This document shows, piece by piece, positions 24,005 through 31,670 of a DNA stretch of 43,934 bases. Numbering within the stretch: the first letter of the stretch is position 1; each line of letters begins with the position of its first letter. Where the stretch lies: assembly GCA_022508945.1 (NCBI GenBank), contig JAFLUE010000002.1, positions 1 to 43,934 on the forward strand. Reading direction: 5' to 3'. The DNA comes from Oscillospiraceae bacterium (GTDB lineage: Bacteria; Bacillota; Clostridia; Oscillospirales; Ruminococcaceae). The translations under genes and the position numbers were made by a program. The notes below the pieces were generated by a model. It ran no database searches. It worked only from the letters and a program-made list of their open reading frames with translations, and had not been told where the DNA came from.

Positions 24005-25120
24005 ATGAACAAAAAGATAAAGCATAATACGCTTATTCGTAATTTGTTAAATGTTTTTATTCTGTGCGTTTTTGTGTTTAGCGTTAGCGGCTGTTCCGCA
24101 TACACTTACCTTAAGGACAAATATACTAATGACTCATCTTCCAAGCGGCATCTTTCTTCTTCTATGAGGTGGAACGAAGATAAGATGCTTTTCGGATTTA
24201 ATAAGGAGCAGAAAAACAGGATCCTTGAAGCGTTTAATGTCGTTATCCCTGAAAACGAGGAAGAAGCGTATGTTTATTCATTTTATTTCTCCGAAGAAAA
24301 CGATTACCTGAAATTTATACTGGAGATCGACGGTGTAAAGGATTATGACGCGTTTTTTCAGGCAAACTCCGGTCGAGTAAAGGAAAACGGTCTGCTTGGA
24401 AAGAGCATGAATGAAGTCCTTGACCCTTATCCGTCAATGACAGCGTATTATATTACATACGAGGAATTCTTTTACTCTGAAGCTAAACTTCAAACTGACG
24501 AGGATAAGGAGATGATCTTTGCTTTAAGCGCGCTTTATAATGAGCTGAAAGAAGAAGTACCCAATGGTACAAAAATAGATTATACCGCAAGTCTTATCAA
24601 GTATATAGTGGTTATTTTGTTAAATATTTTCGTTTTTGGTGTTGCGGCAGTTATTTTTATCGTTTGTTTCATGAAAAAATCTCTTAAGAGGCATCTTTTT
24701 ACTTGGACGCGGAACAAAAAAGAGAATGCGCTTTTCGGATTTACTAAGGATCAGGAAAAAAGAATTCTTGAGGCGTTTAATGTCGTGATACCGAAAAACG
24801 AGCAAGCCGCGTATGTTTATTCCTTTTGTTTCTCCAAGGATGACGTTCGTCATCTGAATTTCACACTGGAGATCGACGGCGTAAAGGATTATAACGCGTT
24901 CTTCCTGGCAAACTCCTTCCGCGTAAAGGAGGACGGGCTTGCCGGAAAAAGCAGTAATGAAATTGTTAAACGTTGTTTGCCAAAGAAAGCATACTTTATT
25001 ACATACGAGGAAAGCTTTTTTGCAAGAACCGGACGTCAAAGCGATGAGGATAAGGCGATCATCTCCGTTTTAAGAACGCTTTACGATGAGCTGAAAGAGG
25101 AAATGACAGCGGACAAATAA
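24005..25120 (+). CDS. Membrane lipoprotein with internally duplicated domain
   Basis: 371 residues. A lipoprotein signal ends in VSGC (Cys30), followed by domain 1 (about 47-185), a membrane segment at about 198-223 with KKSLKR after it, and domain 2 (about 228-368). The two domains match closely: ILEAFNVVIP, AYVYSF, LEIDGVKDY and ITYEE recur in order, as do KRHL and LFGF before each. The positive residues after the second hydrophobic segment predict domain 2 inside the cell and domain 1 outside. The whole unit (hydrophobic segment plus domain) appears duplicated and fused. No known family is recognised. The start at 24005 was chosen over 23888, which overlaps the upstream gene. Confidence 0.65.
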   Translation: MNKKIKHNTLIRNLLNVFILCVFVFSVSGCSAYTYLKDKYTNDSSSKRHLSSSMRWNEDKMLFGFNKEQKNRILEAFNVVIPENEEEAYVYSFYFSEENDYLKFILEIDGVKDYDAFFQANSGRVKENGLLGKSMNEVLDPYPSMTAYYITYEEFFYSEAKLQTDEDKEMIFALSALYNELKEEVPNGTKIDYTASLIKYIVVILLNIFVFGVAAVIFIVCFMKKSLKRHLFTWTRNKKENALFGFTKDQEKRILEAFNVVIPKNEQAAYVYSFCFSKDDVRHLNFTLEIDGVKDYNAFFLANSFRVKEDGLAGKSSNEIVKRCLPKKAYFITYEESFFARTGRQSDEDKAIISVLRTLYDELKEEMTADK

Positions 25121-25139
25121 TGAGCCGAATACAAATAAA

Positions 25140-25176
25140 CAGCACCCGAACGCTCGGGTGCTGTTGGTTTTTTATT
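25140..25176. terminator. Rho-independent terminator between convergent genes
   Basis: A ten-base-pair stem CAGCACCCGA/TCGGGTGCTG with the loop ACGC is followed by TTGGTTTTTTATT on the plus strand. It ends the lipoprotein gene and probably serves the convergent small gene as well. Confidence 0.85.
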
Positions 25177-25186
25177 AGTAAGCCGC

Positions 25187-25456
25187 TTACATAACCTCAT
25201 GCTTTACGCGCGACTTTTCCTCGGCGCGCTTGGCGTTGTTGAAGCGGTCGAGCGTACCTACAAGGTAGCCCGTGATCCTGCGGATACGCTGAAAAGGAAC
25301 GTCCGCAAAGCTGTACTTCGCATTTACATAGTTTCCGTCAACCTCAAGCTCGATCGCGCGCAGATTTTTCTCGGGGTATTTTTCCTCCGCCTCGCTTATA
25401 TAGTACTGAACCTCAGCCTCGGAAAGCTTTCCGCCGATTACGTTAACATCAACCAT
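25187..25456 (-). CDS. Small NrdD C-terminus-like protein
   Basis: 89 residues. The C-terminal half RRITGYLVGTLDRFNNAKRA, then EEKSRVKHEV, resembles the end of class III (anaerobic) ribonucleotide reductase NrdD, where the glycyl radical lies in an RxCGYLG segment and RVKH follows. Here the glycine is Gly63 and the preceding Cys is Thr. No full-length NrdD is in the window. It might be a stand-alone radical domain, comparable in concept to GrcA for pyruvate formate-lyase, or a separate small clostridial family often annotated as anaerobic reductase. AAGGAG lies upstream of ATG. Confidence 0.5.
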   Translation of the reverse strand: MVDVNVIGGKLSEAEVQYYISEAEEKYPEKNLRAIELEVDGNYVNAKYSFADVPFQRIRRITGYLVGTLDRFNNAKRAEEKSRVKHEVM

Positions 25457-25554
25457 ACCTTAAATCTCCTTATTTTCAATTTATCCCCAATTTTTTATTC
25501 AAAATTTGGTCATCCGCTCATCAATATTTATGCCAATATTGTGGGCGTACTTAA

Positions 25555-25583
25555 AGTATAGCACAATATCTTGTATAAGTCAA
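25555..25583 (-). promoter_or_regulatory. Promoter of the small NrdD-like gene
   Basis: On the minus strand TTGACT and TATACT are separated by 17 bases, about 100 bases upstream of the gene start. The gene is thus transcribed independently of the diguanylate cyclase upstream. Confidence 0.65.
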
Positions 25584-25644
25584 TCGGCAAATTATACAAT
25601 TTTTAACGAAAAATTTTGTACAGGCACCTGCTCGAAAACCGCAT

Positions 25645-26766
25645 TTACGCAACGACCTTGTTCTTACCGCTGTTTTTCCCGTCATAAAGCCGTTTATCCG
25701 CGATCGAGATAAGAGAATCCATATATGTAGAAGAATGGACAGATTTTCCTGTTTCCATATGATTTTCAAGCTCGGAGTGATCTACCAGCCCAAATGTCAT
25801 ACTGACATTTACATCCACGTCGTCATGAACGATCTTCAGCTCGTTTATGCGAGTTCTTACTCTTTCCGCGCGGGATAAACACTCGTTTCTGCTTCCGAGC
25901 AGGATCATAAGCATTTCCTCTCCGCCCCAGCGCACCGCAATATCACCCTCGCCCACCTCGTCAAGAATGATCTTGGCGACGTTTTTCAGCACCAGATCCC
26001 CGCAGTCGTGTCCGTAAGTATCGTTTACCTTTTTGAAGTCGTCTATATCGCCTAAAATAACGCAGAAGCTATCTCCGTTTTTAGAGAGGTTGTCAAAATA
26101 GCTCCACAAAGCATGGCGGTTAAAAAGTCCCGTCAGGGAGTCATGCTCGGCAATATACACAAGCTCGTCATTCTTTTCATTGAGCTTATGAAGAAGCGCG
26201 AATATCTCCATACAGAACATAAGCGTAAACGCGCAAAGCGCTGCCATTGCATAAAAAATGTTTACGGTTCTTAGGACGCCTGTTTCAAAATCGTCGATTT
26301 CATGAATGTTCATCAGGTGATAGACCGAGCCGAAGTTTTGTGTAAAAACGATACTTAAAATCAGAACGACCGCCGCAATTATCGAAAAAGCAATAAGCCT
26401 TTTGAAAAACCTTTTCCTGTCCTCATAGAAAAACAAGCAATATGACGCCACAGGAATTATCAGCAGGAAATTTACAAAAAATCCGATTTCAATTCCCTGA
26501 AAAACAGTACACAAAAAAGCATGTACAATAATCTCAGCAAAAATCGCGTTTATCCATTTATTCGCATGCTTACCCACCGTTCCTCTCTGGCAATCCAATG
26601 AGCAGATAACATAAAAGATTATGCTGAAAATATTGAAATATCCCATGAAATAAAAGCCGAAAATAAAAAATTCTATCAAGTATGTAAGATGCATTAATAC
26701 GCAGCTTACGCAAATTATTTTGAATTTATTGTCAACAGACAGTTTTGACGCATCAAAGCTAAACAT
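25645..26766 (-). CDS. Membrane diguanylate cyclase
   Basis: About 373 residues. Several hydrophobic segments fill the first 195 residues and a GGDEF domain the rest. DSLTGLFNRHALW, LGDIDDFKKVNDTYGHDCGD and the catalytic RWGGEEMLMIL (GGEEM instead of GGEEF) are intact, so cyclic-di-GMP synthesis is plausible. No RxxD inhibitory site lies before the motif. The long ORF starts with GTG at 26778, but GGGGAAG is better spaced for the ATG at 26766; the choice is uncertain. The membrane part has no recognised sensor fold. It is the only apparently active cyclic-di-GMP enzyme in the window. Confidence 0.85.
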   Translation of the reverse strand: MFSFDASKLSVDNKFKIICVSCVLMHLTYLIEFFIFGFYFMGYFNIFSIIFYVICSLDCQRGTVGKHANKWINAIFAEIIVHAFLCTVFQGIEIGFFVNFLLIIPVASYCLFFYEDRKRFFKRLIAFSIIAAVVLILSIVFTQNFGSVYHLMNIHEIDDFETGVLRTVNIFYAMAALCAFTLMFCMEIFALLHKLNEKNDELVYIAEHDSLTGLFNRHALWSYFDNLSKNGDSFCVILGDIDDFKKVNDTYGHDCGDLVLKNVAKIILDEVGEGDIAVRWGGEEMLMILLGSRNECLSRAERVRTRINELKIVHDDVDVNVSMTFGLVDHSELENHMETGKSVHSSTYMDSLISIADKRLYDGKNSGKNKVVA

Positions 26767-26987
26767 CTCACAATTCACTTCCCCATCAATTATATATTTT
26801 TTAAATATAATTATATATTATATCATAATTCGCAAAAAAAATCAATAGATTTTTAGCGGATAATTTTAATATATAACAAAATATTAGGCTTTCGGATGCG
26901 GCAACGTTCCTTCCTGACACGTAAATAAGGGAAGTTTTAAAAAGGTCATATGCAAACTTTTTCAAAAGTTTTTAAATTGAAAGCCTA
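26767..26987. other. AT-rich intergenic region between cyclase and rubrerythrin
   Basis: This is the divergent spacer between the cyclase and rubrerythrin genes. It contains very AT-rich DNA next to the cyclase start, a GGCTTTCGGATGCGGCAACG stretch and a short hairpin AAACTTTT-TC-AAAAGTTT (about 26955-26972). No gene, known riboswitch or clear regulator site was recognised. Confidence 0.3.
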
Positions 26988-27016
26988 TTGACAAATTGTG
27001 GTTGTTGTGATAAAAT
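26988..27016 (+). promoter_or_regulatory. Rubrerythrin promoter
   Basis: Consensus TTGACA and TAAAAT are separated by 17 bases, about 40 bases before the gene. No clear PerR box was found. Confidence 0.75.
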
Positions 27017-27056
27017 TATATTGTCAAAAATTTAATAACTTCAGGAGGTTTTTATC

Positions 27057-27602
27057 ATGAAATATGTTTGTCCTGTATGCGGATACGTTCACGTCGGCGA
27101 TTCCGCGCCCGAAAAGTGCCCGCAGTGCGGCGTTCCCGGAAGCAAGTTCAAGGCTGTTGAGGAAGGCGATAAGCTCGTTTTTGCCTGCGAACACGAGATC
27201 GGTATAATCGATGGTGTTCCCGAGGAGATCATAGAGGGTCTTCGCGCTAATTTCATGGGCGAATGCACAGAAGTAGGTATGTACCTCGCTATGGCGAGAG
27301 CTGCTCACAGAGAGGGTTATCCCGAGGTTGGTCTGTACTACGAAAAGGCAGCGTGGGAAGAAGCTGAACACGCGGCGAAGTTCGCGGAGATGCTTGGTGA
27401 GGTTGTTTCCGCGTCTACCAAGGAGAATCTCAAAAAGCGTGTTGACGCGGAGCATGGTGCTACTCAGGGTAAGCTCGATCTTGCTAAGAAGGCTAAGGAG
27501 CATAATCTTGACGCTATCCACGACACCGTTCACGAGATGGCAAAGGACGAGGCTCGTCACGGAAAGGCTTTCGAGGGTCTGCTCAACAGATACTTCAAGT
27601 AA
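27057..27602 (+). CDS. Reverse rubrerythrin
   Basis: 181 residues. A rubredoxin-type iron site is at the N-terminus (Cys5, Cys8, Cys21, Cys24 in CPVCGY and CPQCGVPGS), followed by a ferritin-like di-iron domain with [19 protein letters not shown] and [10 protein letters not shown] ligands. The rubredoxin-first order defines the reverse rubrerythrins of clostridia, which reduce hydrogen peroxide and oxygen with electrons from NADH. AGGAGG lies upstream, and a terminator follows directly, so the gene is monocistronic. Codon use favours common codons, suggesting strong expression. Confidence 0.92.
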   Translation: MKYVCPVCGYVHVGDSAPEKCPQCGVPGSKFKAVEEGDKLVFACEHEIGIIDGVPEEIIEGLRANFMGECTEVGMYLAMARAAHREGYPEVGLYYEKAAWEEAEHAAKFAEMLGEVVSASTKENLKKRVDAEHGATQGKLDLAKKAKEHNLDAIHDTVHEMAKDEARHGKAFEGLLNRYFK

Positions 27603-27612
27603 TATGTACATT

Positions 27613-27645
27613 TCGGGCTGTTTAAATGACAGCCCGATTTTTGTA
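27613..27645 (+). terminator. Terminator after rubrerythrin
   Basis: A nine-base-pair stem TCGGGCTGT/ACAGCCCGA with loop TTAAATG is followed by TTTTTG. Confidence 0.85.
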
Positions 27646-27776
27646 TTAAAATTGACTACTAAACGTTTAATTCTGTTATTATACAACATTTTGTAATATT
27701 TGTATATCAAGAACACAAATAACAATCAGTTTAATTTTATTAAAAATTACATTTTGTATATTTCATCAATTAAAGA

Positions 27777-27806
27777 AAACCGACGTCAGAACTGACGCCG
27801 GTTTTT
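27777..27806 (-). terminator. Terminator of the ABC transporter operon
   Basis: A 13-base arm pair with one mismatch, AAACCGACGTCAG/CTGACGCCGGTTT, has T-rich tails on both strands (TTTTCTTT on the minus strand, TTTTTATT on the plus strand). It ends the permease operon and could also block read-through from the plus strand. Confidence 0.75.
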
Positions 27807-27850
27807 ATTATTGAAACATTATAAACTTTTCAGGTTGAATTACGTGTTTA

Positions 27851-28741
27851 TTATCCCTTGACTGCTCCGAGAGCAACGCCCTTTACGATAAACTTTGAAA
27901 GCGCAAGATATACAATAATAACAGGCAGAACCGAAAGTGTGATCGCCAGATATTTCGCGCCGAATTCGTTGAAGTTATAGGAGTTTACAACCGCAGTAAC
28001 CATCATCGGCATGGTCTTGGGAGCATCGGGCGATACAAACAACATAGAAGGTGTATAGTAGTTGTTCCAGCTTGCAACGAAAGCAAATATCGCCTGAACC
28101 GCAAACGCGGGCTTCAGCATCGGAAGTCCGATCTGAAGGAAGGTTCTGAACTCTCCGCAGCCGTCTATTCTCGCCGCTTCAACTATCTCCAGCGGGAACG
28201 AGCTTTTCATGTACTGAAGCATAAAGAACACAACCGCAGGGGACGCAATAGACGGAAGAATAAGCGGTATCATATTATTAAGCAAACCGATCTGAGCCAT
28301 GAAGTTCATGAAACCTACGGAAATAACCTGCGTCGGGATCATCATGACCGCAAGAACAAAGATCGTTGCGGCACCCTTCAGCTTAAAGTCATAAACCGTA
28401 AGTCCGTAAGCGGTAAGCCCCGAGAAGAACACTGCAAGCAAGGTCGATCCGCCGGCTATGATCAAGCTGTTCAAATAACCCTTCAGAGGGTCAAACAACT
28501 CTGCAACGTACTCGTTAGTAAGCAGGCTGTTGAAGTTGTTTATCAAATCGCCGCCGGGAAGAAAAGCCACGCCCTGGGTTGCGACTGCTTCATGACTTCT
28601 TGTTGCGTTAATAACGATAATATAGATAGGAAACAAACTGATAACAGTTATTAGAATACATACGATCAAGCGAATTATTCCATGGACCTTTAAAGATCTC
28701 TGATAAGCCTGTTCACGTGCCGCTGCTGCTTTCTTGTCCAT
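27851..28741 (-). CDS. Carbohydrate-type ABC transporter permease (MalG-like)
   Basis: About 296 residues with six predicted membrane helices. It is the second permease of a family 1 carbohydrate uptake (CUT1-type) importer; the EAA loop appears as EAARIDGCGEFRTFLQIGLPML. It pairs with the upstream permease to form the membrane channel. The start ATG at 28741 is better spaced from GAAGGGG than the GTG at 28750, which overlaps the upstream stop. No ATPase gene follows, so a shared MsmK-like ATPase encoded elsewhere is probable. Confidence 0.88.
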   Translation of the reverse strand: MDKKAAAAREQAYQRSLKVHGIIRLIVCILITVISLFPIYIIVINATRSHEAVATQGVAFLPGGDLINNFNSLLTNEYVAELFDPLKGYLNSLIIAGGSTLLAVFFSGLTAYGLTVYDFKLKGAATIFVLAVMMIPTQVISVGFMNFMAQIGLLNNMIPLILPSIASPAVVFFMLQYMKSSFPLEIVEAARIDGCGEFRTFLQIGLPMLKPAFAVQAIFAFVASWNNYYTPSMLFVSPDAPKTMPMMVTAVVNSYNFNEFGAKYLAITLSVLPVIIVYLALSKFIVKGVALGAVKG

Positions 28742-28746
28742 ATTTA

Positions 28747-29721
28747 TCACCCCTTCTTCTTACGCTTCTTAATTCCGGTGGATTCACTGTTGAACTTGAA
28801 TATGAATATTCCGAGGGCAACCGTGATAACAAAGAGTATCATAGACGCCGCAGCCGCCAAACCGTGATTTCGTCCAAGTATATTTCCCGAACCTCTGAAG
28901 TTCCTGAAGATATATACCGCTGCCGTTTCGAGATGCGGCTTATAGTCCGCACCGGTATGGAACAGATATGGAATATCGAACATCTGAAGTCCGCCTATCA
29001 TAGATGTGATAAACACATAAATGAAAATCGGCTTCAAAATCGGCATTGTAATGTTGATGAAAGTATGCATTCCACTCGATCCGTCAATAGAAGCGGCTTC
29101 ATAAATTGACGTATCAATACCGAATATACCCGACATTAGCAGCAACATCGTATTTCCATACCACATCCATGACTGGACAAACATAACGATAATTCGCGAA
29201 GCCCACTCATCACTGATAAAGTCGAACGGCTCACCAATAATGCCCAAATTTAACAGCATGGAGTTTATCGCGTTATCCTTCTGTCCTGCGAAAAGCATTA
29301 CCATCATCGACGCAACGGAAGCTGCCGTGATGATATTCGGCATGTACATAGCAACCTTGAAAAAGCCCGCGCCTTTTACTTTGATCCTTGAATCGGAAAA
29401 CCAAACTGCCAAAAGCAGCGACAAAATGATCTGAACAACAAAGTTTCCTGCCCAGAGTATCAGGGTACGTCCCATAGAACTCCAAAACGCTTCTTGGTGC
29501 AGACCCAAGCTGTCACTTCCGCCAAAGAGCAAAGCACGGTAGTTATCAAAGCCGACAAACTCGCCCAATTTCTTACCGTTACCCTGAAGACTCAGTATAA
29601 ATGTGTATATCAGAGGGTAAATCATAAAGAAGGCATATGTCAAAAAAAACGGAAGTATGAAAAAGTATCCGTATTTGGCATAACTTATAACTTTGTGCCT
29701 TGATGTGGAATCATTTTTCAT
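28747..29721 (-). CDS. Carbohydrate-type ABC transporter permease (MalF-like)
   Basis: About 324 residues with six membrane helices. YGYFFILPFFLTYAFFMIYPL at the N-terminus and the EAA loop YEAASIDGSSGMHTFINITMP mark it as the first permease of a CUT1-type importer. It lies between the binding protein and the second permease in the usual order. ATG at 29721 was chosen over the GTG at 29730, which is too close to AAAGG. Substrate unknown. Confidence 0.88.
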   Translation of the reverse strand: MKNDSTSRHKVISYAKYGYFFILPFFLTYAFFMIYPLIYTFILSLQGNGKKLGEFVGFDNYRALLFGGSDSLGLHQEAFWSSMGRTLILWAGNFVVQIILSLLLAVWFSDSRIKVKGAGFFKVAMYMPNIITAASVASMMVMLFAGQKDNAINSMLLNLGIIGEPFDFISDEWASRIIVMFVQSWMWYGNTMLLLMSGIFGIDTSIYEAASIDGSSGMHTFINITMPILKPIFIYVFITSMIGGLQMFDIPYLFHTGADYKPHLETAAVYIFRNFRGSGNILGRNHGLAAAASMILFVITVALGIFIFKFNSESTGIKKRKKKG

Positions 29722-29761
29722 AAAACGCACAACCTTTCAAAGTATTTGAGTTAAAAAATTA

Positions 29762-29804
29762 CAATATATGCTTACGGGCAGTAACACCCGTAAGCAATAT
29801 ATTG
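29762..29804 (-). terminator. Long hairpin between binding protein and permease genes
   Basis: CAATATATTGCTTACGGG and its complement (one bulged base) enclose TGTTACTG, giving a stem of about 17 base pairs followed on the minus strand by TAATTTTTTAA. It probably attenuates transcription, so that the binding protein is made in excess over the permeases. Confidence 0.65.
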
Positions 29805-29846
29805 TCGAAATCAAATCAAAATATTATATTATTCAAGTTACTTAGA

Positions 29847-31178
29847 TTACTCTACCGTAATGTCTACGATGTCCTTACGAACACTATCCTTGAACTTTGA
29901 GATAGCCTCTTCCTTAGTAGCAACTTCGCCCTTCGCATAAGCCTTTACGGATTCGTTGAACAGGGACTTGATGGTCGCGTCATACTCGGTGATAAGACCG
30001 TCCATCTTGATGTTGCCTGCCTTCTCAGCGAAGTAAGCGAACTGAGACTGACCGCCTACGAGGTACTTGTTCTTGTGGTTGCCCTCGCTTACTACAGCTT
30101 CCATAACCTTCTTGTTGTTGCAGTAGTCGCCGGTCTTGTCAACATAAGCTCTCATACCCTCGTCGTTGCAGGTGAAGAACTCGATGAATTCCTTAGCAAG
30201 TGTCTTGTTGTCGCACTTGGTGGAAACGCCGAGCCATGTGCCGCCCCAGAAGTATTCCTGAGGACCTGCGCAGAATGCCATGTTAGCAGAATCGCCCTCG
30301 CCGCCTGCGAAGTTCTTGAGCTGTCCGCCATCAGAGTCGGTCATACCCCAAGTAGAAAGGAACTCGCCGAGAGCGTTTCCGTTCTTAACCTGGTTGTACC
30401 ATGTTTCGCTCCAAGCAGCGTCGGTAGTCATATATCCATTGTCATAGAACTTCTTAGCGATATCATAGAATTCCTCTGCGTTGTCCATAATGAGCTTGCC
30501 GTCAACAACCCAAGGCTTTGTTCTGTTAGCCTGGTATACCTGCCACATACCGTCCTCAGTAGCAGCAAGAGCGGGACCGCCTGCATCCTTAAGAGCCTGT
30601 GCGGTAGCCTCAAAAGAAGCCCAATCCTTTACCTTCTCCTGCATTTCCTCGGGAGTATTTACACCGAGGTACTGCTTAGCAAGGTCAGCTCTGTAAACAA
30701 ATCCGCCGGGAGCAGCCTGGAAGGAAGCGCCCTTGAGAACGCCTTTGTTATTTGTACCGATAGCCACGGTATAAGAATAAGGATTAGCGAGGTTGCTGCT
30801 CGAAATGCCGATGCTATCAAGAGAAGCCGTAAGATTATCATCATTGATATACTTAAGGATCCAGTCAGCCTCAAGGCACAAAATATCAGCGTCGTCGTTA
30901 CCCTTGAGATAGGTCTCATAACCTGTGCTTGCGTCACCGCCAGATGCGCCGCAGTCAGCGATCTTGATCTTGGAAGGATCTGTACCGGTCTTCTCGCAGA
31001 ACAGCGCTACCATGTTACGGACATCTCCGTTGTTTGTCCAAGCAAGGATGGTAAGAACATCTCCATCGTCTTTAATGTCAGCATCACCGCCGCTGTTGTC
31101 ATTACAAGCGGTAAGACCTGTTGCTAAGGACAAAACTGTTGCGACAGACAAAACGCCTGTCAATATTCTTTTCTTCAT
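29847..31178 (-). CDS. ABC transporter substrate-binding lipoprotein (family 1)
   Basis: 443 residues. A lipoprotein signal ends in LTAC (Cys about 25) followed by an acidic linker. The mature protein has the pattern of family 1 extracellular solute-binding proteins for sugars or oligosaccharides (TILAWTNNGDVRNMVALF, FQAAPGGFVYRADLAKQYLG, EFLSTWGM, WLGVSTKCDNKTLAKEFIEF). It would capture the substrate outside the cell for the two permeases downstream. The exact sugar cannot be read. AGGAGG precedes the ATG. A perfect inverted repeat at the promoter suggests regulation by a LacI-type repressor. Confidence 0.88.
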   Translation of the reverse strand: MKKRILTGVLSVATVLSLATGLTACNDNSGGDADIKDDGDVLTILAWTNNGDVRNMVALFCEKTGTDPSKIKIADCGASGGDASTGYETYLKGNDDADILCLEADWILKYINDDNLTASLDSIGISSSNLANPYSYTVAIGTNNKGVLKGASFQAAPGGFVYRADLAKQYLGVNTPEEMQEKVKDWASFEATAQALKDAGGPALAATEDGMWQVYQANRTKPWVVDGKLIMDNAEEFYDIAKKFYDNGYMTTDAAWSETWYNQVKNGNALGEFLSTWGMTDSDGGQLKNFAGGEGDSANMAFCAGPQEYFWGGTWLGVSTKCDNKTLAKEFIEFFTCNDEGMRAYVDKTGDYCNNKKVMEAVVSEGNHKNKYLVGGQSQFAYFAEKAGNIKMDGLITEYDATIKSLFNESVKAYAKGEVATKEEAISKFKDSVRKDIVDITVE

Positions 31179-31266
31179 TGGTTTTTCCTCCTAAAGATTA
31201 TAGCCGCTAAGCGTGTTCCGTATGAACACTGCCGCGGTCGATCCGAGCCTAAATTTAGTATTTAAC

Positions 31267-31316
31267 TAAACGCTCGTTTACATTGTTAGTTTAACATATT
31301 TTAAGCAGATTTGCAA
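31267..31316 (-). promoter_or_regulatory. Sugar ABC promoter with overlapping operator
   Basis: On the minus strand TTGCAA (31311-31316) and TAAACT (31288-31293) are 17 bases apart. TAAACG-AG-CGTTTA, a perfect inverted repeat at 31267-31280, lies at the expected transcription start. The CG-centred form fits LacI-family operators; no LacI gene is in the window. Confidence 0.5.
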
Positions 31317-31349
31317 GTGTTTTTTTGCAAATTTTTTCCTTTCCGATGT

Positions 31350-31363
31350 CGTAAACGTTTTCA
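31350..31363. promoter_or_regulatory. Candidate CcpA cre site
   Basis: CGTAAACGTTTTCA matches the catabolite-responsive element consensus TGWAARCGYTWNCW at all but the first position. It lies about 35 bases upstream of the -35 box of the binding protein gene. Its action is inference. Confidence 0.45.
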
Positions 31364-31616
31364 AAAAGTCATCATTGTTGATTTTGCTATATTTTTTACT
31401 TAATAACTTAAATTATACCGAAGCATTTTTAAACCATTAAAAGCGTTATTTCACCACATTTTCACAAACATTTCACTTTTTACTTAATAAATGTTCAAAT
31501 CATAATGTCAAATGTAACTGATTTGTAACTTTTCTTTTGTGCAAAATAACGATTTTGTGGCGATCGAGTTAAAAGTTGGTTAATCTGAAGAATTTTGGAT
31601 ATGCATTTAAGTAAAT
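31364..31616. other. AT-rich spacer between the ABC and carboxylase operons
   Basis: About 250 bases between the cre-like site and the oadA terminator, AT-rich and without an ORF, RNA gene or clear repeat. It holds no recognised element apart from TTACTTAATAA motifs repeated at about 31395 and 31475. Confidence 0.4.
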
Positions 31617-31617
31617 C

Positions 31618-31657
31618 AATAAAAAAAAGATTTCGGAAACAATTTGTCTCCGAAATC
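31618..31657 (-). terminator. Terminator of the carboxyltransferase operon
   Basis: On the minus strand the perfect nine-base-pair stem GATTTCGGA/TCCGAAATC is followed by eight T residues, 14 bases after the oadA-like stop. Confidence 0.9.
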
Positions 31658-31670
31658 CGTGTTATTTTTA

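Noticed and set aside
26880-26987. Possible cyclic-di-GMP or other riboswitch between the cyclase and rubrerythrin genes
   Set aside because: The GGCTTTCGGATGCGG stretch does not reproduce a known aptamer core, and the rubrerythrin promoter lies downstream of it.
30075-31127. A 350-residue plus-strand ORF opposite the substrate-binding protein
   Set aside because: It is a frame shadow of a clearly recognised lipoprotein gene, lacks a ribosome binding site and has no recognisable motifs.
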